A stretch of 64,000 nt of DNA from Paenibacillus dokdonensis (GTDB lineage: Bacteria > Bacillota > Bacilli > Paenibacillales > Paenibacillaceae): assembly GCF_004916975.1 (NCBI RefSeq), contig NZ_STGQ01000001.1:1884993-1948992 (forward strand), written 5' to 3'. The translations under genes were made by a program, and so were the position numbers. Below the pieces are notes generated by a model, which was not told the DNA's origin, made no database searches, and saw nothing but the letters and a program-made list of their open reading frames with translations. Positions 8,667 through 17,879 of this stretch are shown here, one piece after another. Numbering within the stretch: position 1 is the first letter of the stretch; the number at the start of each line of letters is the position of its first letter.

Positions 8667-10430
8667 TTAAATCCTGATTTGTTTAATGGATTCTCGTAAT
8701 CGGTGAGTCATCTCACTCAGTTCCCCCGCGGAATCCGCGAAGTATCGAACAATATCTAGCTGTTTGCCGGTTAGATGGCCAATATGGGATATTTGCTCGG
8801 AAGTGCTGTTTGCTATTCCAGCCATCTCAATGACAGTGGCAGAGACTTCCTCAGATCTCGCAGTCATTTGCTCAGTGGAAACCGAGATATCATGAATTTG
8901 TTCATTCACCACGCTAAACAAGTGAACTACATCGGAAAATGAAGCATTTGCTTCTTCTGATAAACCAGTGCCTGTGATGACCTCAAGTGAACCCTTCTCC
9001 ATCGCCTCACTAATCAATACCGTCTCATTCTGGATATTTCGCAGAAGGGATGCAATTTCTTGCGTTGAATATGCAGCTTCTTCCGCCAGTTTTCTGACTT
9101 CGCTTGCAACAACAGCAAAACCAGTGCCGTGTTCACCGGCATGTGCAGCTTCAATCGAAGCATTAAGCGCAAGGAGCTTGGTCTGATTGGCAACACCAGA
9201 GATTGCGGTAAGAGCACCTTCAATCTGCAAGGAATACTTCTGCAGAATAGCTACTCTTCTCACCGTTTCTTCGGTCGCAGATGAGATGGACATGATCTGT
9301 CGATTCATAAGTCCAATTTTGTCTCTGCCGAGATCTGCATTCTCAAGTGCTCTGACGGATGCATTCGATACGCTTACGGAAGCTTCGGAAATACGCTGAA
9401 GTGTATCTGAGATCTCTTCCATTGAACGTGCTCCTTCTTCGGAACTGATGCGTTGTGTTCTCGCACCACCGGCCACATGATGTGCTGTCTCACTTACACG
9501 GGTATTCATATCAAGCAGCTCTTTTGATTCATAGGCAAAACGATCGGACGAAGCGACAAGCTGCTCGGACATACCTGCAATGTCCGAGACAATTCCGCCG
9601 ACGATGGCATTCAAACTACTGGACATGGTTACCATGGCACGGTACATTGATCCAACCTCATCCTTGGATTTAACGGGATGCGATAGAAGAAGCCTGTTTG
9701 CAGAAGCGAACTCACCCGAAGCAACATTTTCAGCGCCTGCAGCAATCCACTTCAGCGGACGGATCGCGCGGATTAACAGCCAAAAAATAAGTGTAATCGC
9801 AGCTAAAGTGAAGATGACCATCAGGATGTAAAATGGGATGCTCTTCTGTATCATACTTGCGGAGATACTGTCCGTTACATCGGCCTGTGTATCAATGCCC
9901 AACACGCCAATGATGGAACCATCGGGTCGTTTTATGGGAGCATAGGAGGATATGTATTTACCATACTGTGGGTTATCAATAAGCTTAGAGCTTGCCGATT
10001 GCCCATTCATCAGATCTGAAATAGCATCTGCAGGAATATCGGTTACTTCATTGATGGGTGAAGCCATGTCAGAACCCTTGGGCTGTCCGTCGATCATAAT
10101 CAGAGGTTGCTGTTTGTCGTCAATCCTTACAATGTATACATAAAGGGCTCCAATACCTGTACGGAATTGGTTCAATTCTTCCCGGATCGCCCAATAATGA
10201 TCATTTTCTTTCGGTTGACTTAAAAATTGTTCCAGCGTGGCTGTGTTCAGCAGTTTGGTATAACTTTCGGCAATCCGGATGCCATAGCTTGTAATCGCAT
10301 CATTCGCCGCAGTTTTTGTATTTCTGATTTGTAGCTGGATGTAGCCTGCTGACAATAAAAGTATGATTACCATAACCACAATAGCAATCCGTAATGCCAG
10401 CTTTGTTTGAATTCGCATTAACCACTTCAT
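8667..10430 (-). CDS. Methyl-accepting chemotaxis protein
   Basis: The 587-residue protein has an N-terminal membrane helix (about 13-32), an extracellular sensor (about 35-190, Cache-like), a second membrane helix (about 195-218), a HAMP region with the motif IRPLKWIAAGAENVASGEF, and a long methyl-accepting coiled coil. The signalling tip LLALNASIEAAHAGEHG followed by GFAVVASEVRKLAEE is well conserved, so it should couple to CheW/CheA. AAGGAG sits upstream of ATG 10430. It is transcribed alone and converges on the YjcZ-like gene with a shared terminator. Its ligand is unknown; no C-terminal CheR pentapeptide is seen. Confidence 0.93.
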   Translation of the reverse strand: MKWLMRIQTKLALRIAIVVMVIILLLSAGYIQLQIRNTKTAANDAITSYGIRIAESYTKLLNTATLEQFLSQPKENDHYWAIREELNQFRTGIGALYVYIVRIDDKQQPLIMIDGQPKGSDMASPINEVTDIPADAISDLMNGQSASSKLIDNPQYGKYISSYAPIKRPDGSIIGVLGIDTQADVTDSISASMIQKSIPFYILMVIFTLAAITLIFWLLIRAIRPLKWIAAGAENVASGEFASANRLLLSHPVKSKDEVGSMYRAMVTMSSSLNAIVGGIVSDIAGMSEQLVASSDRFAYESKELLDMNTRVSETAHHVAGGARTQRISSEEGARSMEEISDTLQRISEASVSVSNASVRALENADLGRDKIGLMNRQIMSISSATEETVRRVAILQKYSLQIEGALTAISGVANQTKLLALNASIEAAHAGEHGTGFAVVASEVRKLAEEAAYSTQEIASLLRNIQNETVLISEAMEKGSLEVITGTGLSEEANASFSDVVHLFSVVNEQIHDISVSTEQMTARSEEVSATVIEMAGIANSTSEQISHIGHLTGKQLDIVRYFADSAGELSEMTHRLRESIKQIRI

Positions 10431-10629
10431 CTGTAGAATCGAGCTCCTTTTGCCAATATATAGCTGTCAATATGTAAGATCATATTTTTCGACAATATTC
10501 ACATAATTCCTTCTTTTCATGATTTAAAGGTTCAAAACTTGCTGGTTAAGTGAAAGTATTATTGAATTTTTAATTTGTTTTTAAGATAATTGTCGTATAC
10601 TATTCGCCTAGAAGAGATGGGGGAGGATA

Positions 10630-12438
10630 ATGGTGCGTAAGTTTTTTTTGCCTTCAAAGCGGATGGGAGCCGTGCTGTTCTTGCTGCTGCTGGGCGGATT
10701 TACTCTTAATTTCATCATGCAAGCCGCTTCGTTGAGGAATATGGGGAGTGCGCTTAACTGGATTTCACAATATTACTGGCTTTATATATCCGGAAGTCTT
10801 TTTTTCTTTTTCGTTTTGCTTGTTTTTAGTGTAATTCTTCCCAATGTTTATTCGGGTGCATTGATTGCATTCGTGGTCTGTTTTATTATTGCTGTTGCCA
10901 ATTATAAGAAATTGGGAACGACAGGTGAGCCGCTTTTTCCATGGGACTTGAATCAGATCAAAAATGCCCAGGAGATGAGCAAAATTACGAAAGGAATGAT
11001 CTCGCCGTATGCGGTGATCGCGGCTATTGTTCTGATAGCCCTACTCGTGTATCTGATTTTTAAGCTGCCCAAAGTCAAAATTCAACTGCCGCTAAGATTC
11101 GTAATCGTGGTGATTTCCGTTGCCGCAATTACAGGGTTTCTCCAAATGATTGGAAGTCAAACGGCATTGGCCACATCGATGAAATATCAGAATATTCCTT
11201 GGAATCAGAAGGTGAATTATGCGCAAAATGGCTTTGTCTATGCGTTTGCGGGCAACCTGAAACAGAAGCTGATGGAGAAGCCGGAAGGCTACAGCCAAGA
11301 GGCCATTGCTGCAATAGCTAAAAAGTACAGCGCGCTGCCGGATCATACGTCTGTAAGCGGGTCTGCTGAACAGCCTAATATTATGTATATGATGGACGAG
11401 GCCTTCTTTGATCCGACACGCCTGCCGACATATACTTTCAGTGAAGATCCGTTGAAATTTATTCATCAGGAGCAGAATTCAACTCCAAGCGGATTTCTTC
11501 TGTCTCCTGAATTTGGCGGGAATACAGCGAACATAGAGTTTGAAGCTTTAACCGGTTTATCGATGTATTTTTTACAGGATGGTTCCATCCCTTACCAGCA
11601 AAGAATTGTTAAGATGTCATCTTTGCCATCTATTGTCAGCATTCTTAAAGAGAGAGGATATAAAACGGAGGCTCTTCATCCCTTCGACGATACGTTCTAT
11701 AATCGCAACCGGGTCTATCCGATCCTTGGCTTCGATCAGTTTACGAGCGAAAAAGATCTCTCTAATGCACAGCGGATTACACCTAATGGCTATATATCAG
11801 ATATGTTCGCCGTACAGGAGGCTGTCCGTGAGCTTAAGAGTTCAGACAAGCCTACATTCCTTCATTTAGTGACCATGCAGAACCATTTTCCGTTCACCAA
11901 AGGTTTGAATGGTCCAAATAGCATAACTGTCGATGGAGTGAAGCCGGAATATAAGGATGAGCTCGAAACTTACGTGCATGACACGAAGCTGACGGATGAT
12001 GCACTTGCCTATTTAAAAGAACAATTGAAGACGATCAAACGTCCGACCATCGTTGTTTTCTGGGGAGATCATCTGCCAGCTTTGTCAGCAGGAATTTATA
12101 CGCAGGCCGGCTGGGACACCAATCCACGACTGAAACATGAAACCAAGCTTATGTATATGGCGAACTTTGATATTGGCAAAAAATCCGTAGGAACGCATAG
12201 CCCAGCTTTTATTGGACCTACGGTATTCCAGTTGAGCGGTCAAAAGATGCCTCCTTATTACAGACTGCTGGAAAAAGTGAAATCTGAGATTCCAGGGTTA
12301 AGTAAAAGTGTGCGTATTGGCTCTTCCGGAGTGATATCTCAAATAACTCCAGAGCAAAAAGCTTTGCTGGATGATTATAGATTAGTGGAGTATGACATGC
12401 TTGAGGGAGAGAATTACTCCAAAGACCTGCTTTTCTAA
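10630..12438 (+). CDS. LTA synthase-like membrane sulfatase-fold enzyme
   Basis: The 602-residue protein begins at ATG 10630 behind GGGGGAGG. About five membrane helices occupy residues 10-170, followed by an extracellular sulfatase/alkaline-phosphatase-fold domain (about 250-540). The likely nucleophile is Thr299 in GGNTANIEFEALTG, the counterpart of the LtaS threonine in the metal-binding loop, and WGDHLPAL and the late HSP motif supply further metal ligands. LtaS enzymes polymerise glycerol phosphate from phosphatidylglycerol onto a glycolipid anchor; other family members make phosphoglycerol decorations on glycans. The family call is firm, but whether it is the main LTA polymerase is not. 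A UgtP-like glycolipid glucosyltransferase lies 1 kb downstream. Confidence 0.85.
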   Translation: MVRKFFLPSKRMGAVLFLLLLGGFTLNFIMQAASLRNMGSALNWISQYYWLYISGSLFFFFVLLVFSVILPNVYSGALIAFVVCFIIAVANYKKLGTTGEPLFPWDLNQIKNAQEMSKITKGMISPYAVIAAIVLIALLVYLIFKLPKVKIQLPLRFVIVVISVAAITGFLQMIGSQTALATSMKYQNIPWNQKVNYAQNGFVYAFAGNLKQKLMEKPEGYSQEAIAAIAKKYSALPDHTSVSGSAEQPNIMYMMDEAFFDPTRLPTYTFSEDPLKFIHQEQNSTPSGFLLSPEFGGNTANIEFEALTGLSMYFLQDGSIPYQQRIVKMSSLPSIVSILKERGYKTEALHPFDDTFYNRNRVYPILGFDQFTSEKDLSNAQRITPNGYISDMFAVQEAVRELKSSDKPTFLHLVTMQNHFPFTKGLNGPNSITVDGVKPEYKDELETYVHDTKLTDDALAYLKEQLKTIKRPTIVVFWGDHLPALSAGIYTQAGWDTNPRLKHETKLMYMANFDIGKKSVGTHSPAFIGPTVFQLSGQKMPPYYRLLEKVKSEIPGLSKSVRIGSSGVISQITPEQKALLDDYRLVEYDMLEGENYSKDLLF

Positions 12439-12459
12439 AATAGATTCCGTCCTAATAGA

Positions 12460-12484
12460 CCCGCTATCATGGCGGGTTTTTTTT
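12460..12484 (+). terminator. Terminator after the LTA synthase-like gene
   Basis: CCCGC and GCGGG flank a short loop and are followed by eight T residues. Confidence 0.85.
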
Positions 12485-12492
12485 CTGTGAAA

Positions 12493-12538
12493 AAAAGAAA
12501 AACGACCGCTCCCTTTTTGAAAATAGGCTGCAGTCGCT
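12493..12538 (-). terminator. Terminator of the DedA gene
   Basis: On the minus strand AGCGACTGC pairs with GCGGTCGTT (with G-U pairs) and is followed by TTTTCTTTTTT. It lies 18 bp past the stop codon of the DedA gene. Confidence 0.65.
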
Positions 12539-12555
12539 AAATAAAAGCTGTTATT

Positions 12556-13200
12556 TTAACTTTTGTTCGAGTTTTTGTTATTAACTGCGGATTTTTTCTT
12601 GAATGCTTTCCATACATAAACTATGACCAGCACGAGTATGATGGCGATAATTGCATATGTAATAGGATGAATGAAATTCTCTACCTTTTTCCAATTTGCA
12701 CCCAGTTGGTATCCTGCAAAGGTTAGACCTAAGTTCCAAGGAAGGCATCCGATCGCTGTGTAGATGATGAACTTGGAGAAATTCATACCGGAGATACCTG
12801 CGGGTAATGATATGAATGTACGGACAAAAGGTATAACTCTGGATATTAATGCTGTCCGTTCTCCATATCTCCGAAACCAGTTTTCCGAGTGTTCCAAGTG
12901 CTTATGGTTAATCAGCAAATATTTTCCGTATTTCTCCAGGAGTATCCGCGCACCGCTAGCGCCTACCCAGAAGATGATCATGGATCCAATGATATTGCCG
13001 ATGGTTCCGGCAGCCACAACTTCCCAAAAAGGAAATTTACCTTGATGCACCAGATATCCGCCTGTCAACATGATGACCTCGCTGGGAAGGGGAATGCAGG
13101 CACTTTCTAATACCATTCCAATAAATATGCCCGTGATCCCCAGCTTATCAATCAGTGACAGGGCTACAGATGAGATGAACTCCATAATTTGATGCAGCAT
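12556..13200 (-). CDS. DedA-family membrane protein
   Basis: The 214-residue protein carries the DedA/SNARE-associated fold: an early motif ESACIPLPSEVIM in the first reentrant hairpin, a GNIIGS helix, the conserved basic segment RVIPFVRTFISLPAG (two arginines typical of the family), and a C-terminal membrane helix with a Lys-rich tail. DedA proteins act in the cytoplasmic membrane and are linked to undecaprenyl-phosphate or phospholipid flipping and to proton-motive-force homeostasis. It is divergent from the UgtP-like gene, with a 181-bp shared upstream region. A second, distant member of the superfamily lies at 14545. Confidence 0.9.
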   Translation of the reverse strand: MLHQIMEFISSVALSLIDKLGITGIFIGMVLESACIPLPSEVIMLTGGYLVHQGKFPFWEVVAAGTIGNIIGSMIIFWVGASGARILLEKYGKYLLINHKHLEHSENWFRRYGERTALISRVIPFVRTFISLPAGISGMNFSKFIIYTAIGCLPWNLGLTFAGYQLGANWKKVENFIHPITYAIIAIILVLVIVYVWKAFKKKSAVNNKNSNKS

Positions 13201-13381
13201 AACGTTCCCTCTTTCACATGTAATTCCATTTCTCTATTTCAATCATAACGCGAACGGAAACGAGTAACATTAGAAAACGATTAGAATTGTCTTTTCTAAT
13301 AGAATTCTCATCTATCCATTCTATACTGGGTTCATGCGAAAGAGCGTTATTTTCACAGTTTAGATTTTAGGAGGGATCATT

Positions 13382-14545
13382 GTGTACATCCGTCATCCCC
13401 GAGTTCTGATTTTGACAGCCGGTTATGGAGAAGGGCATTTGCAGGTATCCCGAGCCTTGGAACATAGCTTTCGAGCGAATGATGTTAAGGATGTTGAAAT
13501 CTTTGATTTGATGAAGGAAGCTCATCCGATTATCAATTCAGTATCCTCTAAACTATATCAAATGAGTACTTTCTCATCCCAATTCGGGTTTGACTATTAC
13601 GGATGGAGTTATTATGCGACCCGTGATAACAATCCGGTAGGGTCGGTGAATCGGTATTTGAACGCACTTGGAAAACGAAAAATCCAGGAGATGATTGAGG
13701 ACTTCAGGCCAGACGCGATTATCAATACTTTTCCTTTTGGATCGGTCACAGAGATGGGAAGAGATTTTTCGATACCTACTTCCACGGTCATCACGGATTA
13801 CACTCTTCATTCGCGTTGGATCCATCCGGATACAGATAAATATTACGTTGCCACCGAGGAGCTTAAGGATCAGCTGATCAGATATCAGGGCGCAGCACGG
13901 GAGAGCGTCTCTGTCACCGGAATTCCTGTTCGGTCCACTTTTTATGAAGGTTCAACCGCATCATTTCCCATTCAGAAGGAGGGCAGACCGATAAAAAACA
14001 GTGTTCTGATTATGGCGGGTTCATTCGCAATTTTTCATCACATTGTAGAGCTGGTTCAGATTTTGCTGGAGAAGGGAAACTGTGAGATCGCTCTCGTGTG
14101 CGGACGTCATGAAAAAATGATCCTTAAACTGAGTTCGTTATTCAAGGGTCGCCCTGATGTTCAAATCTTTGGATATGTCGAGCACATGCCTGAGCTGATG
14201 GCGGGATCGAGCTGTATTGTGACAAAAGCAGGCGGGATTACATTGACCGAAGCTGTGGTGTCGGGGCTTCCGGTATTTATATATAAACCATTCGGAGGGC
14301 AGGAGCGGGAAAATGCCTTATACTTTACAAACAACGGGTTAGCAGAAATAGCATATGAAGCCAGAGAGTTAGGGGAGCAGATTTGCAAATTTCTAAAAGA
14401 ACCTGCTGCTTCAGAACAGATTCGGAACAGAATGGCATCACTTTGTAAAGGAGAGGCGGCCGAGCTTATTGTAAAAGACATTTTAACAACGCTCCAGGAG
14501 CAACGCAGTCTTAACAAAACAACACATTTCGCCGCACACAAGTGA
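13382..14545 (+). CDS. ugtP: UgtP-like processive diacylglycerol beta-glucosyltransferase (GT28)
   Basis: Translation starts at GTG 13382 with GGAGG 8 bp upstream. The 387-residue protein shows the MGDG-synthase N-domain (LILTAGYGEGHLQVS, about 8-170) and a GT28 C-domain with a UDP-sugar site: KAGGITLTEAVVSGLPV followed by PFGGQERENA (about 280-320). In Bacillus, UgtP transfers glucose from UDP-glucose to diacylglycerol, making the glycolipid anchor for lipoteichoic acid. The nearby LTA synthase-like gene fits this role. The next gene overlaps its stop codon, indicating translational coupling. Some GT28 paralogues in Paenibacillus act on other lipids, so the exact number of sugars added is uncertain. 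Confidence 0.82.
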   Translation: MYIRHPRVLILTAGYGEGHLQVSRALEHSFRANDVKDVEIFDLMKEAHPIINSVSSKLYQMSTFSSQFGFDYYGWSYYATRDNNPVGSVNRYLNALGKRKIQEMIEDFRPDAIINTFPFGSVTEMGRDFSIPTSTVITDYTLHSRWIHPDTDKYYVATEELKDQLIRYQGAARESVSVTGIPVRSTFYEGSTASFPIQKEGRPIKNSVLIMAGSFAIFHHIVELVQILLEKGNCEIALVCGRHEKMILKLSSLFKGRPDVQIFGYVEHMPELMAGSSCIVTKAGGITLTEAVVSGLPVFIYKPFGGQERENALYFTNNGLAEIAYEARELGEQICKFLKEPAASEQIRNRMASLCKGEAAELIVKDILTTLQEQRSLNKTTHFAAHK

Positions 14546-15198
14546 TGAAAAAGATGAGACGTACAATAAGCATCCTGGCTTTGCTGGGTATAGCCGGGAT
14601 TATTATATATTGCATCTATCTTCTTCGTACCGGAGATGCGCAGCGAATGATGGGATTTATCCATCATCTAGGTGCAGCTGGTATCATTGCAGCTTTATTG
14701 TTCCAAACCCTCTTGAATATGCTGCCTATTCCAGGCGAATTTACTGCTGTTATAATCATGGAAATCTATGGCCCTATCATGGGTGGCGTATATTTATGGA
14801 TTAGTGGTCTACTGGGGGCAATTGCCGGTTATTATCTCACATGGTGGATCGCCAAGCCCATATTAAATAATCGCCTGGAACCGTATTTAAACAAGATGGA
14901 AGGGTGGCTTCAGCAACATGAAATCAAAGGATTGCTGCTGGTGCGTTTTGTGCCGCTCATCCCTTATCATTTCGTGAATTACGCAGCTGGAATGCTGAAG
15001 GCCAAATTACGAAGTTTTGTGTGGACAACAGGTCTTGGCATTTTGCCGCATACGATTGCCATGAGCATTCTCTATGTCGGCTTTAGGAAAGGTTCAATGA
15101 TATGGGGATTGATGGGCTGCGCGATCTTTCTATTGCTTGCAGGGCTGGCATGGCTTGTTAGAAGACGTGTGTCCAAGTCTGGATTGAAGACAAACTGA
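14545..15198 (+). CDS. TVP38/TMEM64-family membrane protein
   Basis: The ATG at 14545 shares its A with the TGA of the glucosyltransferase gene; an in-frame GTG at 14542 is an alternative start. No strong separate ribosome site is visible, so coupling is likely. The protein of about 217 residues has five or six membrane segments and the SNARE-associated signature RFVPLIPYHFVNYAAGM followed by a Lys/Arg helix. It belongs to the same superfamily as DedA but to the TVP38 branch. Its place directly behind a glycolipid synthase suggests a part in membrane-lipid or lipid-carrier handling. That role is inferred from context only. Confidence 0.82.
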   Translation: MKKMRRTISILALLGIAGIIIYCIYLLRTGDAQRMMGFIHHLGAAGIIAALLFQTLLNMLPIPGEFTAVIIMEIYGPIMGGVYLWISGLLGAIAGYYLTWWIAKPILNNRLEPYLNKMEGWLQQHEIKGLLLVRFVPLIPYHFVNYAAGMLKAKLRSFVWTTGLGILPHTIAMSILYVGFRKGSMIWGLMGCAIFLLLAGLAWLVRRRVSKSGLKTN

Positions 15199-15394
15199 AT
15201 GATGTAGTGAACGGTTAAAAGCGGGATGTCAAAGGTTACGGTCTGTTTTTGCTTATGGAAATCAGTTTTGTTTCTTCAATAGAAATGTTAAAATGAGCGG
15301 ATATTCGAGAGAGGCCAAAGTATATCGGCTTAATATACGGATATTGAAGGATTCTGACATTAAATGGCCTTATATATGAAGGAGGGTTCTGATC

Positions 15395-16366
15395 TTGGAG
15401 ATCAAAGGAATACACCATGTTTCGGCATTAACGACGGATGCGCCCAAGAATTTTGACTTTTATACGAAGGTACTGGGCTTGCGCCTGGTCAAAAAGACAG
15501 TAAATCAAGATGAACCCTCTATGTATCACCTGTTTTATGCGGATGAGAAAGGGAATCCCGGTACGGACCTGACCTTTTTTGAAATTCCCATGCTGGCCCG
15601 TAACTATGAGGGCACGAATAGCATTTCCGCCGTTTCGCTCCGGGTTCCGAATGACGAAGCCTTAGCCTATTGGAAGCAGCGCTTCGAGGAACTGGATATT
15701 GAGCATGAACCAATTACCCAACGTGCCGGCAGAGCAACCTTGGCCTTCAGGGATTTCGAACAGCAGCGATTGGTTCTGGTATCCGATGAGGATAACTCGG
15801 GGGTTGCGGGAGGGGTACCTTGGGATCAGAGTCCAGTACCTGCAGAACATGGCATTTATGCATTGGGTCCCGTGAAGATCACCGTAAGAGAGGCCGCTCC
15901 ATCAGTAGAAGTATTAGTAAATGTGATGGGATTCCGTCCCAAAGGCAATTATCCATCCCCAACTCCAGACCAGCCGGATATTCTGGTGTTCGAGACAGCC
16001 GAAGGCGGGACCGGAGCGGAGATTCATGTGGAAGAGAGAGCAGATCTTCCCGTTGAGCGCCCGGGCCGTGGCAGTGTGCATCATGTCGCTTTCCGTGTGG
16101 AAACCGAAGAAGAGCTACGAGAATGGATCGACCGAATCAACGAAGCGGGGTTCCAAAACTCTGGATATGTTGACCGCTTTTATTTCCGTTCGCTGTACTT
16201 TAGAGAGCCGAATGGAATTTTATATGAGCTGGCTACAGATGGTCCCGGTTTTGACGCGGATGAAGATGTTAGAACGCTGGGTGAGTCGCTGGCTTTACCT
16301 CCATTTCTGGAATCCCACCGGGAAGAGATTGAAAAGCTGTTAAAACCACTCTATACGAAGAACTAA
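15395..16366 (+). CDS. VOC-superfamily ring-cleaving dioxygenase (MhqO-like)
   Basis: TTG 15395 is the start, 8 bp behind AAGGAGGG. The 323-residue protein is a tandem vicinal-oxygen-chelate fold. It opens with EIKGIHHVSALTTDAP, where His supplies the first metal ligand, and contains SVHHVAFRVETEEE in the second half and LYFREPNGILYELATDGPG near the end, which supply the second His and the Glu. Length and motifs match the hydroquinone/catechol-type dioxygenases called MhqO/MhqA in Bacillus, which detoxify quinones. It is monocistronic, with a terminator 19 bp past the stop. The substrate was not deduced. Confidence 0.88.
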   Translation: MEIKGIHHVSALTTDAPKNFDFYTKVLGLRLVKKTVNQDEPSMYHLFYADEKGNPGTDLTFFEIPMLARNYEGTNSISAVSLRVPNDEALAYWKQRFEELDIEHEPITQRAGRATLAFRDFEQQRLVLVSDEDNSGVAGGVPWDQSPVPAEHGIYALGPVKITVREAAPSVEVLVNVMGFRPKGNYPSPTPDQPDILVFETAEGGTGAEIHVEERADLPVERPGRGSVHHVAFRVETEEELREWIDRINEAGFQNSGYVDRFYFRSLYFREPNGILYELATDGPGFDADEDVRTLGESLALPPFLESHREEIEKLLKPLYTKN

Positions 16367-16384
16367 ACTGGATAATAGGTATAC

Positions 16385-16410
16385 AAAAGCTGCTCTCAGA
16401 GCAGCTTTTT
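16385..16410 (+). terminator. Terminator after the dioxygenase gene
   Basis: AAAAGCTGCTCT and AGAGCAGCTTTT form a near loopless dyad that ends in a T run. Confidence 0.8.
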
Positions 16411-16556
16411 GCTTATATGAGTAAGGTATTGCACAAAGTAATTATTACCTGAGGTCAGATTACTCCCGTGCTACAATTTTTAGATGAGTTGGCATTTATT
16501 AAAAACTTACCATTGTTGTGATATATAATAAACATATATTGCTAAGGGGGATGGTC

Positions 16557-17879
16557 ATGCCGAGTCTAATAATCAATGGAGTACATATCTATTATGAGGA
16601 AAAAGGAAGCGGTGAACCGCTTATCTTTCTTCATGGTCTAGGGATGAATATGCTTGCTCATCAGCATGAGATTGAAGGATTGGCTGCAGCGTTCCATGTG
16701 ATTGCCATGGACTTGCGTGGACATGGAAGATCGGATAAACCATTGAATTACACCCTTCAGGACCATATTGATGATGTAATCGCATTAATGGATTACCTGC
16801 AGATTAAAAAAGCAAATCTGCTTGGTTGTTCCATGGGAAGCTATATTGCGCAGGGGGTTGCGATTGCTGTACCTGAGCGGATTGAGAAATTGATACTGGT
16901 CGCAGCCAAGTCAAATGGGAAGACCTCATCCACGGCAAGGCTTTTGGCAGAGCATACAGAGGAAACAGCGGGTCTTGATTTACAGGAAAAAGTTCAGTTT
17001 CTTTCCAAATACATGTTCCATCAACTGGATAGGGTTGGAGTATGGATGAATGATTTTCATCAAACGGCTCCATTACTGACGGAAGAGCAGCAGGCAGCAG
17101 CCAATAAAGCACTAGAAGAATTTGACTTCCAGTCTGAATTAAACCGGATCACAGCCAGGACACTGGTTATTGGGGGGAGTTATGATGGATTGAATCCGCC
17201 TGAAGAAGGTAAACTCATTGCCTCAATCATTCCGAGTGCTGTATTTGTTGCGTTTGACCAATCAGGCCATGCGCCGAATATTGAGGAACCGGAGCGGTTT
17301 ATCGAAACCGTCAAAACCTTTTTGGATACTTCTACACCCATGAATGTTCTAAAATTAATTGATTTCTATCGTGAGCGATTAAATCGTTGTTCACCCGAGC
17401 AGTTAAGCTATCATTCCGGTAATATAGCTTGGTCACTTGGCCAAATGTACGATCACGTCATTGAAGTATCCAAGGAATACCTTGTGAATGCGAAAGCTTG
17501 TATGAAAAATGGAACGATGCAGCCGCAGGGGAAGACGAAAGCAGGCGAAATCTTGTTCAGTTTAGGAGGATTTCCTCCTGTTAAAATAAAACTGCCTGAT
17601 GAATTTGATTCACCCGCGATGTTGAGAAAGGAAGATTTGGTTGATGGCCTGAATCAAATCAGAGGATTAGTGATGGAGTGGCAGGGTAAAGTTGAAGCAG
17701 CTGATCCTTGTTCCAAAGTAAAACATGATGGTTTCGGGTGGCTGAATGCGAAGGAATGGTTGGAACTCGTTGAAATGCATTTCCGACACCATTTACGTCA
17801 GCAAGCGGGTCTGGAACGGCAGGCGGGAATAACTCCGTCTCACATCAGTTCAAGTTCATTGCATAGCTCAATCAATTGA
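16557..17879 (+). CDS. Alpha/beta-hydrolase fused to a DinB-like C-terminal domain
   Basis: ATG 16557 lies 6 nt behind AAGGGGG; an in-frame ATG at 16551 is too close and an upstream GTG lacks a ribosome site. Residues 1-265 are an alpha/beta-hydrolase with nucleophile Ser92 in GCSMGS, an acid in GGSYDGLN and a His in SGHAPNIEEPERF. Residues about 275-430 are a four-helix DinB-superfamily-like domain with metal-type histidines in QMYDHV and MHFRHHLRQ. DinB-like enzymes often use thiol cofactors. The two halves are normally separate proteins. Its last 40 bp overlap the convergent MerR gene. The function of the fusion is unknown to me. Confidence 0.85.
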   Translation: MPSLIINGVHIYYEEKGSGEPLIFLHGLGMNMLAHQHEIEGLAAAFHVIAMDLRGHGRSDKPLNYTLQDHIDDVIALMDYLQIKKANLLGCSMGSYIAQGVAIAVPERIEKLILVAAKSNGKTSSTARLLAEHTEETAGLDLQEKVQFLSKYMFHQLDRVGVWMNDFHQTAPLLTEEQQAAANKALEEFDFQSELNRITARTLVIGGSYDGLNPPEEGKLIASIIPSAVFVAFDQSGHAPNIEEPERFIETVKTFLDTSTPMNVLKLIDFYRERLNRCSPEQLSYHSGNIAWSLGQMYDHVIEVSKEYLVNAKACMKNGTMQPQGKTKAGEILFSLGGFPPVKIKLPDEFDSPAMLRKEDLVDGLNQIRGLVMEWQGKVEAADPCSKVKHDGFGWLNAKEWLELVEMHFRHHLRQQAGLERQAGITPSHISSSSLHSSIN

